NCBI GenBank assembly: GCA_964613075.1
Contig: CAZTFV010000004.1
Location: 1-36,932 of the forward strand
Length of the DNA: 36,932 nt
Origin: CAYWEP01 sp964613075
GTDB lineage: Bacteria; Patescibacteriota; Microgenomatia; Levybacterales; UBA12049
Reading direction: 5' to 3'
Under the pieces are notes generated by a model. It worked only from the letters and a program-made list of their open reading frames with translations. It was not told the origin of the DNA and ran no database searches. The position numbers and the translations under genes were made by a program. This document shows, piece by piece, positions 30,326-36,932 of this stretch (position 1 is the stretch's first letter; each line of letters begins with the position of its first letter).

Positions 30326-31833
30326 CTTTTAATCGTGCTCTTTGCGTTTTGCACTGGTTGGGCTTGTCCATTCGGCTGGGCTGCGGCTGGAGGTGTCCTC
30401 GGCGCGCTTACGCCGTTACCCGTCAGCGGTGGCGTCACTGTCTGTGCCAGTTCTTTGAGGGACCCGATGTGCATAAATTTTTCCTCAGACACGCTGTCGT
30501 ATTTGCCTGAGATGATTGCCAACACGTCTGTAATCGTGTCTTTGAGTGTCACATACGCTCCCTTTCGTCCTGTCTGGTTTTCGGCGACAAAGAAACTCTG
30601 GGTCATAAAATTGCGAAGCTTTTTTGCACGCGTAAATGTCAGATGGTCCTCAGCCGATAGCTCTGATTCGCCAACCAAGGAAACAATCCGCTCCAGAGAA
30701 ATTCCTTTCTTCAAAAACGATGCTGCCTGCAGGGCAACGACCGCGTGTTCTTTGCCTGCTACTTGGGGGTTAAGCGCTGCGGAGTTTGAGGCAAGAAGGT
30801 CAATTGCCGGAAGCAGTCCTTCCTGATACACGGATCTTGAAAGAACGAGGAAGGAGTCAAGATAGGGAAAGACCGATTGGACGCCCTGGTCTAAAATATC
30901 ATCATTTGGAATATAGACTGTCTCAAGCGTTGTGAGAGCGTGTTCTGTAGTTGAGACCAGCCGCTCGTGCAGGGAGGCCATCTCAGAATCAAGCGTTGCC
31001 TGGTACCCATCCTCTGAGGGAATTGTATTCATCATAAGGGATAACTCATTTCCAGCCTGAGCAAACCGGAAGGCATTATCCATAAAGAAAAGCACGTCTT
31101 TTTGGGATGAATCTCGGAAGTACTCGGCTACGCTGACTGCTGCATAGCTTGTCAAAAACCTGACTCCGGGATTATCTCCCATGGTGCCATAAATAAGAGA
31201 GACGGAGGAGAGGACCTTGCTCGTAGCCAACGCCTCAACCAATTCCTGTCCTTCACGGACACGCTCGCCGATACCGGCAAAGACTGAGACGCTTTTTCCC
31301 TCAAGCGTGACGACATTGTGGATGATTTCAGTCAGAAGCAGGGTTTTTCCGACCCCCGCACCTCCAAAGAGGCCGATTTTTCCCCCTTTTATGATAGGGC
31401 AGAAAAGGTCAAGTGCTTTAATCCCTGTCTCAAGGATCGTCGCTTTGGTTGGGATGTTGCCATACTGAGGCGGCTGCGCGTAGATAGGCAGTGTTTTGAC
31501 ATTTTTCAAATCACCCAATCCATCCTGCGGCTGTCCGAAAATATCAATTACCCGGCCGAGTACTGTATCTCCCACAGGAATTTGTAAAGGCTGATGGGTA
31601 TTTATCAGGTGCTCACCTCGTGAAATAGCGCGGGAGGAGGAGAGAAGGATGCAGAAATATGAGGAAGGACCAGAAGATCTATGCACCTCCATTTTGATAC
31701 TTGGGTCTGTTGCCAAGACCAACACATCCCGCAGGCTAGGTTTTTCGCTTGGGAAGTGCACCTCAATAATCTGTCCGTGCACAGCGGTGATTCTTCCGAC
31801 CGGTTCAACTGGTGATGTTGCTATGTTTGCCAT
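30322..31833 (-). CDS. atpD: ATP synthase F1 beta subunit
   Basis: A 503-residue catalytic subunit. It has the Walker A GLFGGAGVGKT, GIGERVREGQEL with the catalytic-type Glu (GERxRE), the Walker B region 'DVLFFMDNAFRFAQAGNELS', 'PSEDGYQATLDSEM', and a DELSEED-like lever loop, 'GESELSAEDHLTFTRAKKLRNFMTQSFFVAE'. Some usually strict stretches differ: family '[20 protein letters not shown]' is 'LDQGVQSVFPYLDSFLVLSR', as in divergent CPR enzymes. A Pro/Gln/Ala-rich tail of about 30 residues (SAPRTPPAAAQPNGQAQPVQ) is extra. The start overlaps the gamma stop by 13 bases. The stop is provided by the repeat element downstream. Confidence 0.95.
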   Translation of the reverse strand: MANIATSPVEPVGRITAVHGQIIEVHFPSEKPSLRDVLVLATDPSIKMEVHRSSGPSSYFCILLSSSRAISRGEHLINTHQPLQIPVGDTVLGRVIDIFGQPQDGLGDLKNVKTLPIYAQPPQYGNIPTKATILETGIKALDLFCPIIKGGKIGLFGGAGVGKTLLLTEIIHNVVTLEGKSVSVFAGIGERVREGQELVEALATSKVLSSVSLIYGTMGDNPGVRFLTSYAAVSVAEYFRDSSQKDVLFFMDNAFRFAQAGNELSLMMNTIPSEDGYQATLDSEMASLHERLVSTTEHALTTLETVYIPNDDILDQGVQSVFPYLDSFLVLSRSVYQEGLLPAIDLLASNSAALNPQVAGKEHAVVALQAASFLKKGISLERIVSLVGESELSAEDHLTFTRAKKLRNFMTQSFFVAENQTGRKGAYVTLKDTITDVLAIISGKYDSVSEEKFMHIGSLKELAQTVTPPLTGNGVSAPRTPPAAAQPNGQAQPVQNAKSTIKS

Positions 31834-32690
31834 AACGCAATGCCTGAGAGCGTATCCATTTGCTTTATATTGCCTTTTCTATGCTTGAGTAGCCGCATCG
31901 ATAGGGCTGCTTTTTTTTGCCTCTCCTTCACATTTTGCGTTGCCGTATCAAGCGTGTAGAGCCTTGCAGCAAATTTCGCCAGCTGTGATTCATAGAGCGT
32001 TTGCTCAAAGAGGGAGGCAAAAAGCTCTGATTGGAAAAAGGTAATGATATGCTCAAGCGATGGTTCGAAAAGGTACCTTGTTGCAGCTTTACCGGTATCT
32101 TCTGTCACCTGTTGGTTGCCGTAGAGGTTGTACATCACCGGGTCCTGCCTGGCAATGGTATTAAATTCTCCGAAAAAGATAAAGACTTTCTCATAGGAGA
32201 CTAACTGTTCTATGAGCTTTCGAAGCGCGATTGCGTCAACCGAGCTATCCGAAAAATCAACTGAGGTGAAATTTCTGCCCGGAAAATCCTGCTCAAAGAG
32301 GACTTTGCCGAGTCTTCCGATGATAACGATATCAGCCGTCTGCTTTTGTATCTGTTCTTTGAAAAGCTCATATGTCCGGCGTATTATATCGCCGTATAAG
32401 CCGACGTTGGCTGAGAGCAAAACACATACTGTTTTACCGTTTCGTGGTATGAGGTTAAGCTGTGCGATATTTTTCACTTTGTGTTTGCGCATAAGTATTG
32501 CAAGCTCTGTACGGTATGACGCGATAAGCTCCTGGAAAATCTCCTGGATTCCGGCATTAAAGTCCCTGTTCTGTAATACCGCTGCACGGATTTTACGCAT
32601 CCTTATTGCTGCAATCTCCTCATACGTCTCAACGAGCATTTTTATATTGCCCAATCCTTCAATTTCCGATTTGGCCTGATTTATTGTCAT
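31821..32690 (-). CDS. atpG: ATP synthase F1 gamma subunit
   Basis: A 289-residue central stalk subunit. The N-terminal helix has 'IEGLGNIKMLVETYEEIAAIRMRKIRAAV', and the C-terminal helix has 'SQLAKFAARLYTLDTATQNVKERQKKAALSMRLLKHRKGNIKQMDTL', the counterpart of the conserved 'SExxaRmxAMxxAtxNAxxl...N..RQa.IT.Ei.EIv.Ga'. The middle Rossmann-like part has 'VCVLLSANVGLYGDIIRRTYELF' (family 'iTSDrGLcGgyN'). It is quite divergent but placed correctly between alpha and beta. The 302-base gap upstream to the alpha gene holds the scaffold N-run. Confidence 0.88.
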   Translation of the reverse strand: MTINQAKSEIEGLGNIKMLVETYEEIAAIRMRKIRAAVLQNRDFNAGIQEIFQELIASYRTELAILMRKHKVKNIAQLNLIPRNGKTVCVLLSANVGLYGDIIRRTYELFKEQIQKQTADIVIIGRLGKVLFEQDFPGRNFTSVDFSDSSVDAIALRKLIEQLVSYEKVFIFFGEFNTIARQDPVMYNLYGNQQVTEDTGKAATRYLFEPSLEHIITFFQSELFASLFEQTLYESQLAKFAARLYTLDTATQNVKERQKKAALSMRLLKHRKGNIKQMDTLSGIALWQT

Positions 32691-32992
32691 AAACTGATAT
32701 TAAATATTAAAGAGTAAATAGTAAAAATACATATGAAATATAAATAGTATTATTCGAGCTTGTCGAGAANNNNNNNNNNNNNNNNNNNNNNNNNNNNNNN
32801 NNNNNNNNNNNNNNNNNNNNNNNNNNNNNNNNNNNNNNNNNNNNNNNNNNNNNNNNNNNNNNNNNNNNNTATTATTCGAGCTTGTCGAGAACAATATTCT
32901 ATACTTATTCTCCACGCGCCCTTCGGGCTTGGTCGAATAGTAAACTTACGTATCTTTAATATTTGATATTTTATTTTTAATCTAGAACAGCT
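32691..32992. other. Alpha-gamma intergenic region with repeats and scaffold gap
   Basis: No gene is seen in the readable 200 bases. 32748-32769 and 32870-32891 are identical 22-mers (TATTATTCGAGCTTGTCGAG plus AA) on either side of the 100 Ns. Right of the gap, CGCGCCCTTCGGGCTTGGTCGAATAG completes a palindromic repeat. The rest is AT-rich (TAAATATTAAAGAGTAAATA-like) and includes ATATTTAATA-type stretches on both sides. Confidence 0.7.
32770..32869. other. Run of 100 N (scaffold gap of unknown true length)
   Basis: The gap is exactly 100 N, the conventional placeholder. It is flanked by an identical direct repeat, which is probably why assembly broke here. Confidence 0.95.
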
Positions 32993-34501
32993 TTATGCTG
33001 TTCTTTGTACTGGCTGGATCACGTTTTGCGTTTTCATCTTCTCCAGGTACTCAGGCGCTTTTGTCCGTATTGTCTGCAGGAATCCGTTAAACGATGTTGC
33101 GCTGTTTACCATATCATCAATCCGCTTTTTCACTGCCGGGTCTGATCTGTATCTGGTGACGATTTTGGCAAGATCGACAATCATTGCTTCATTGGTCGCT
33201 GTCTCCCAGACACCGGACCAGATAAGGCAAAAAAGATAAATTTGCAGGGTTGTTGGGAAGAGGCTTAGCTCCGTCTGGTCAAAAAAGGCATAGATTTTTT
33301 CACCAGTTGCCAGCGTATGCTTGACCGAGGCGGTTGCTTCAGCACCGAAGTGGGAGAAACTTTGCATTTTATCAAAAAGCGTCAGAAAGCTAATAAGCTC
33401 GCGGTTAATCTGTCGCTGCACGTCAGTTTGCGTCTGTCTGCCGACACGGGTAACAGACAGAAAAGGGTTAATCGCGGGCCTTCTCCCCTGGGAAAACAGG
33501 TCATTGTCAAAGTAGATATGGCCATCAGTCATTGACATCAAATTTGTCTGAATATAGCCTGAGAGGTCGCCTGACTGCGTCTCGGCGACAGCAAGGCAGG
33601 TGATTGAGGCCTCCCTTTCTTTATCCAAAATAAAATTTCCCGCCCGCTCGAGTAGCCTGGCGTGCGTGTAGAAAATATCCCCGGGGTAGGAGTTGCGTCC
33701 GGGAAACTTTTTCCCAAGCAGGGAAATTTCCCGGTAAAACTTCGCGTGGGTGAATAAATCATCAAGCACGATTAACACATCCTGCCCCTGGTCGCGGAAG
33801 TACTCGGCAATCGTCATTCCGGCATAGGGAGCAAGGTAGATAATGCCCGCCGGATCATCAAGGCTGGCTGCAACAATGATTGTTTTCTTCATGACGTTCT
33901 GCTTGACGAAATAATCCTCGACTTTTTTAATATCAAGCTTTTTCTTACCTATTGCAGCGTAGATACAGACAGAATCCTTTTGTGCCTGACTGACAATAGA
34001 CTGGAGAAGAAAGCTTGTTTTGCCTGTCTTCCTGTCCCCAATCACGAGCTCTCTTTGTCCGCGGCCTAAGGGAATTAGCATGTCAACAAGAGTAAGGCCT
34101 GTCTCAAAGGGTCTTTGGATCCGCTTTCTTAAGCTTATCCCTGAGGGTTTCGCATCTATCACGCGTGTGGTTTTGGGTCTTTGCATCAGCCTTGCCTGGT
34201 TAAGGGAGTAGCCCAGAGGGTCAATCGTCTGACCGAGAAGCTCTGTTCCCACGGGGATTTCAAGCAGGGCATTTGTTCTGGTAGCACGAGTACCAACTCT
34301 GATCGTATCTTTGCTGAAAAGCATTATCTCGACAAACTCACGGTGCAGGGAAATCACCTGGCCTGCCTGGCCCGTTTCAAAAATGACCAGCTCATGATTT
34401 CTCGCGCTTGGCAAGCCGGCAACATGGACAATGCCTTGGAGCACCTCCTCAACAAAGCCTACCTCCTGGGTCGTTTCAAGATGGCTGATGAAGTTCTTCA
34501 T
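32993..34501 (-). CDS. atpA: ATP synthase F1 alpha subunit
   Basis: A 502-residue non-catalytic nucleotide-binding subunit. It starts 'HLETTQEVGFVEEVLQGIVHVAGL' (beta-barrel domain). It then has Walker A ELVIGDRKTGKTSFLLQ, 'VCIYAAIGKKK', 'AGMTIAEYFRDQGQDVLIVLDDLFTHAKFYREISLLG' (Walker B), 'PGDIFYTHARLLERAG' and the 'INPFLSVTRVGRQTQ' segment holding the Arg finger (family 'vSRVGgsAQ'). This last motif separates alpha from beta. It follows the delta gene across a 9-nt repeat array of about 40 bases rather than the usual tight junction. Confidence 0.94.
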   Translation of the reverse strand: MKNFISHLETTQEVGFVEEVLQGIVHVAGLPSARNHELVIFETGQAGQVISLHREFVEIMLFSKDTIRVGTRATRTNALLEIPVGTELLGQTIDPLGYSLNQARLMQRPKTTRVIDAKPSGISLRKRIQRPFETGLTLVDMLIPLGRGQRELVIGDRKTGKTSFLLQSIVSQAQKDSVCIYAAIGKKKLDIKKVEDYFVKQNVMKKTIIVAASLDDPAGIIYLAPYAGMTIAEYFRDQGQDVLIVLDDLFTHAKFYREISLLGKKFPGRNSYPGDIFYTHARLLERAGNFILDKEREASITCLAVAETQSGDLSGYIQTNLMSMTDGHIYFDNDLFSQGRRPAINPFLSVTRVGRQTQTDVQRQINRELISFLTLFDKMQSFSHFGAEATASVKHTLATGEKIYAFFDQTELSLFPTTLQIYLFCLIWSGVWETATNEAMIVDLAKIVTRYRSDPAVKKRIDDMVNSATSFNGFLQTIRTKAPEYLEKMKTQNVIQPVQRTA

Positions 34502-34516
34502 GACGAAAATGGTTTT

Positions 34517-34558
34517 ACTAAGTAGCTTAAGTTACCTAAGTACCCTAAGTTACTTATG
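34517..34558 (-). repeat. 9-nt repeat array between delta and alpha genes
   Basis: Plus-strand units TAAGTAGCT, TAAGTTACC, TAAGTACCC, TAAGTTACT, TATG. It lies between the delta stop (34569) and the alpha start (34501), so it is a transcribed spacer of the atp operon. Confidence 0.8.
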
Positions 34559-34568
34559 GAAAAAACTT

Positions 34569-35075
34569 TTATTCTATCAACGGGAAAATCTTACTTCTCT
34601 GTTGTTCAAACACATCGGCAATCCGTTTTTTCAGGGTAAAATTCTTATACACTCCCTGAAAGGAGATAATTGCACCGCCCATAATCGATGGATCATAGGT
34701 AAAATCAAGAAGAATGTATTGCCCAAATGTTCTTGTGATATGACCGGAGAAGAGTGAAACCATATGGCTGTCCGGTTTAAAGGAGAGCGTCAGTTTGAGC
34801 ACCTTTGCTGCCTCAATGCTTTTTTTAAGACCAAACAAAAAATCTTTTGTCTTTTCTTGATCATCCCAGGAGATATTGTTTTTTTTAAAAGACCGGATCA
34901 ATGATACGGCAAAGTCATGGCTAACGTATTTTGTCAGAATTGCATCAGGCCTACCGTTCTCAAGAGTGTAAAGAAGCCTTAAAAGTATATCAATCTCTGT
35001 CAGAAGATGCTGTGCTTCTGTAGTTGTTTTTACCAGAATTATGAGATCAGAGTAGTTATAAGCGTTATTTGTCAT
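34569..35075 (-). CDS. atpH: ATP synthase delta subunit (OSCP)
   Basis: A 168-residue protein between b and alpha, of the usual delta/OSCP size. The C-terminal domain 'LKLTLSFKPDSHMVSLFSGHITRTFGQYILLDFTYDPSIMGGAIISFQGVYKNFTLKKRIADVFEQQRSKIF' matches the family's 'a.pL...l...l.......v.l...vdp.liGG..v...d...D.Si...L..l...l'. PSIMGGAII is the hallmark. The N-terminal helical domain is divergent. It links b to the top of alpha3beta3. Its ATG is supplied by a repeat array overlapping the b stop. Confidence 0.87.
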   Translation of the reverse strand: MTNNAYNYSDLIILVKTTTEAQHLLTEIDILLRLLYTLENGRPDAILTKYVSHDFAVSLIRSFKKNNISWDDQEKTKDFLFGLKKSIEAAKVLKLTLSFKPDSHMVSLFSGHITRTFGQYILLDFTYDPSIMGGAIISFQGVYKNFTLKKRIADVFEQQRSKIFPLIE

Positions 35076-35110
35076 AGGTTACTTAAGTTACCTAGGTCAC
35101 TTAGGTGACT
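35073..35110 (-). repeat. 9-nt repeat array carrying the b stop and delta start
   Basis: Plus-strand units TAGGTTACT, TAAGTTACC, TAGGTCACT, TAGGTGACT. On the minus strand the b gene ends in it (Ser-Pro-Lys-TGA, stop 35097-35099) and the delta ATG (35073-35075) is its other end. Confidence 0.82.
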
Positions 35111-35846
35111 TTTGTTCCTCCTGATCAAGTTGCAGTATCACTGCCAGGTCACTTTTTGCTTGAGAGAGTGCATCCATGACCAGTTTTTGCTGATCTTCAA
35201 GGGTAATTGACTTGCCGATGATTTCAAGCGCGACAGTCTGCAGTACCTGGTAGATGGTATCATCAATTTTTTTCATGCGTGCCGCTTTATATTTTGCCAG
35301 TTCGCTGCGAATCGCCACATATTCCTGATCGATCCGTTCCTGCAAGTCTTTTTGCCTGCCAACCGTATCTTTCTCAAGCATAGACTTAAACTGGTCAATT
35401 TCCGAAATAGCTTGTTTTTCTATATCTTTTGCCATGTTTTGTAATAGATTGATATGTTCTTCGCGGAGCTTTTGCAGCATTGCTTCATACATCTTACTGA
35501 TATCCTCAGACGATTTGCCGAAACGCTCTGATTCTTCCTTGGATAATTCTTCAAGCTTGGTAGCTAGGCTCTGCTTGCTCTGCTCATCAAGCTCAGCAGA
35601 TGAGGAAATGATTTGTTGCGCTTTGCTGTTTGCGTCTTGAATGATCCGAATTGCTCTGAGGCGTGCCTCATCCAAAATAGCCGTGGTTTTCTCCTGCATC
35701 TGTGCATTTAGGGCATCCCGTTCTTTTTCCGCATCAGAAAGACGCCTGACTGTTTTGGCGTAAGAAAATCCGATTGCCAGTAAGACGACGGCCAGAAGCG
35801 TATTGGTAGCCAGGATTGAGATAAAGACTAATTGATTAGTGTCCAT
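35097..35846 (-). CDS. atpF: ATP synthase b subunit, extended
   Basis: A 249-residue peripheral stalk subunit, longer than the usual 155-175. It has an N-terminal membrane helix (residues 7-29, VFISILATNTLLAVVLLAIGFSY), then a long charged coiled coil with many Glu, Lys and Gln through residue about 205. The C-terminal part is 'KKIDDTIYQVLQTVALEIIGKSITLEDQQKLVMDALSQAKSDL', typical of b/delta contact regions. No conserved Arg of the b membrane segment can be verified. The gene follows the c-like gene across 284 bases of repeats. The upstream edge 'TTAATTACCTATG' resembles one repeat unit ending in the start codon. Confidence 0.85.
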   Translation of the reverse strand: MDTNQLVFISILATNTLLAVVLLAIGFSYAKTVRRLSDAEKERDALNAQMQEKTTAILDEARLRAIRIIQDANSKAQQIISSSAELDEQSKQSLATKLEELSKEESERFGKSSEDISKMYEAMLQKLREEHINLLQNMAKDIEKQAISEIDQFKSMLEKDTVGRQKDLQERIDQEYVAIRSELAKYKAARMKKIDDTIYQVLQTVALEIIGKSITLEDQQKLVMDALSQAKSDLAVILQLDQEEQKSPK

Positions 35847-36130
35847 AGGTAATTAACGAAAAGCAACCTTTAGGTCATCCTGAACTTGCCTGCCCGCCTT
35901 TGGAGGGTTTCAGGATCTCAATCAAATTCAAGAGTTTTTGAGACTAGACGCTTGAGACTAGAAGTTAGATCTTGAGGTTGCCTGCCTGCCGGCAGGCAGG
36001 GAAATTCGAAGGTAGAAAATCCAACTTCTACCATCTAAGCTTCAAATTCTAACATCCATCGTCTAGTGTCTAGCATCAATTTTTACTCTGAGATGCTGAA
36101 TTATATTCAGCATGACAATAGAATTTTCGC
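35847..36130 (-). repeat. Repeat-filled spacer between c-like and b genes
   Basis: Three elements lie in tandem. 35873-35915 is the TCATCCTGAACTTG...GTTTCAGGATCTCA palindrome. 35940-36080 is the long hairpin with central CCTGCCTGCCGGCAGGCAGG, nearly identical to 30190-30325. 36091-36113 is a perfect 9-bp hairpin ATGCTGAAT-TATA-ATTCAGCAT with small offset. No coding sequence is seen. On the transcript these would fold into strong stems between two operon genes. Confidence 0.82.
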
Positions 36131-36892
36131 TCATAGTGATAATATGAAATAGGCTACGGCTATGCCAAGTGCCATCACAACAAGTGTCAAGCCCAGATTA
36201 AATACAATACTTACCATAATCTGCCTACCGGCAAGCGGATTTCTGCCGATTGCTTCAATCCCACGACTCGCAACCCGTCCGAAAAACACAATACCAAGTG
36301 CTAGCGAGAGCAATCCTGCCAGTCCGGCTATAGTATAGCGAAAGGCGTTAACCGGGGACAGAAATGGCGTCGCAAAGGCGACATTAAAATTCTCAAGCAA
36401 ATTGCTTCGCAATGCAACTGTATCAGAGCTAAAGCCGGGGTGGAGAGAGACGAGTATTTTCCCGATTTTCTTCGGATCTGTATCAGAATATGCTTCAATA
36501 GCTGTTCCCAGTACATAACCGTTGATCGTTGCTTTTTGACCTGTGCCCGCTGTCTTAGAAGAAGTAATGAGATCTCCCTCTTTTATGGGGCCGTTTGATG
36601 TTGAGACATTCACGTATGCTTTGCCGCTTGAGAGTACGTAGCGGGAATTGGCGCCGGCAGGATCTTCAAGTGTTACTGCCGGTTTGTCCGTCACAACTCC
36701 GAAGATCATCGGATCCTGGGGTGTAGAGGTTACCGAGTAACCTGATTTGCCATAGCTTATGATATCTCCCTCCCTGACAGAAGTATCGGAAATCTCAACC
36801 AATACCGCAATGCCAGATGAGACTTGCTCCTGGGCCTGTGCAGGGGAGGGTAAAAGCATGAGTACCACGAATATAAAAGTAAGTTTTTTCAT
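36131..36892 (-). CDS. Fusion of exported domain and ATP synthase c-subunit-like hairpin, lacking the ion-binding carboxylate
   Basis: A 253-residue protein in the position of atpE. Residues 1-20 are a signal peptide ending AQA. Residues 28-152 are a beta-rich domain ('EGDIISYGKSGYSV', 'MIFGVVTDKPAVTL', 'GPIKEGDLITSSKTAGTGQKA', 'NGYVLGTAIEAYS', 'IGKILVSLHPGF'). Residues 184-253 form a two-helix hairpin: helix 1 'YTIAGLAGLLSLALGIVFFGRV', polar loop 'ASRGIEAIGRNP' (family 'RqP'), helix 2 'IMVSIVFNLGLTLVVMALGIAVAYFILSL'. Aligned on the loop Pro and Gly-Leu (E. coli P43, G58-L59), the E. coli Asp61 position is Leu237, and neither membrane helix has Asp or Glu. The signal peptide gives the c-type topology, both ends outside. 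Subunit a is not in the window. An alternative reading is a membrane hairpin unrelated to c. Confidence 0.7.
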   Translation of the reverse strand: MKKLTFIFVVLMLLPSPAQAQEQVSSGIAVLVEISDTSVREGDIISYGKSGYSVTSTPQDPMIFGVVTDKPAVTLEDPAGANSRYVLSSGKAYVNVSTSNGPIKEGDLITSSKTAGTGQKATINGYVLGTAIEAYSDTDPKKIGKILVSLHPGFSSDTVALRSNLLENFNVAFATPFLSPVNAFRYTIAGLAGLLSLALGIVFFGRVASRGIEAIGRNPLAGRQIMVSIVFNLGLTLVVMALGIAVAYFILSL

Positions 36893-36900
36893 GGCTCTTA

Positions 36901-36929
36901 TTACTAACTCTAATTGATAGTTGTTGCAA
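36901..36929 (-). promoter_or_regulatory. Candidate promoter of the ATP synthase operon
   Basis: On the minus strand, TTGCAA (36929-36924), a 17-base spacer and TAGTAA (36906-36901). ATG 36892 is eight bases beyond, so a leaderless start is again predicted. If real, the c-like gene is the first gene of its transcript. Confidence 0.4.
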
Positions 36930-36932
36930 TTG

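Noticed and set aside
30335..30826. Plus-strand ORF of 163 codons opposite atpD
   Set aside because: It lies wholly within the clearly conserved beta subunit gene on the other strand.
32700..32966. ORFs crossing the N run on both strands
   Set aside because: They consist mostly of unknown residues and exist only because N codons do not stop translation.
36091..36113. Hairpin after the c-like gene as a rho-independent terminator
   Set aside because: No U-run follows on the minus-strand transcript, and the motif is a dispersed repeat. The operon probably continues into the b gene.

Overview
The window (36,932 bases with one 100-N scaffold gap at 32770-32869) looks like chromosome from a Candidate Phyla Radiation / Patescibacteria bacterium, most likely a Microgenomates-type lineage. 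This is inferred from gene content: large exported beta-rich surface proteins, PEGA, LytR_C and DUF916-like envelope proteins, stand-alone HTH/PIN pairs, tRNA genes without encoded CCA, few Shine-Dalgarno sequences, and dispersed palindromic repeats typical of those genomes. No phage, transposase or CRISPR was seen.

Layout. 1-2100: a truncated RelE-like toxin remnant, then minus-strand genes for a BtuF-like binding protein, a four-helix-bundle protein and an unknown protein. 2171-2346: tandem tRNA-Pro(CGG) and tRNA-Arg(CCT). 2368-5589: sortase, a PEGA/beta-propeller membrane protein and MreB. 5950-11809: a glycan block with a WecG/TagA-type transferase, three GT4 glycosyltransferases and a GlgA-type glucan synthase. 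11854-12505: an RHH/PIN toxin-antitoxin pair. 12509-18178 (minus strand): HTH and degenerate-PIN genes, then two alternating pairs of secreted beta-rich surface protein plus DUF916-like membrane-anchored protein, resembling a WxL/WxLIP arrangement. 18407-23668: a 1753-residue surface protein. 23689-29698: a shortened four-helix-bundle protein, a class A beta-lactamase-like serine hydrolase, a 780-residue envelope protein, a LytR_C protein, a GalT-like enzyme and a small HTH protein. 29868-36892 (minus strand): an F-type ATP synthase operon in the order c-like, b, delta, alpha, gamma, beta, epsilon.

Three points stand out. First, a family of short arrays with a roughly 9-nt period (TAAGTTACC-like and related variants) recurs about 17 times. 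It lies between genes, supplies stop and start codons at several operon junctions, and is translated in frame in four proteins, once as the hydrophobic core of a signal peptide. Second, the c-like ATP synthase protein carries an exported domain, related to a domain in the 1753-residue surface protein, fused to a c-type hairpin whose ion-binding carboxylate position is Leu. Third, several promoters lie so close to the ATG that the mRNAs should be leaderless or nearly so. These points are read directly from the sequence; the functional interpretations are inference.
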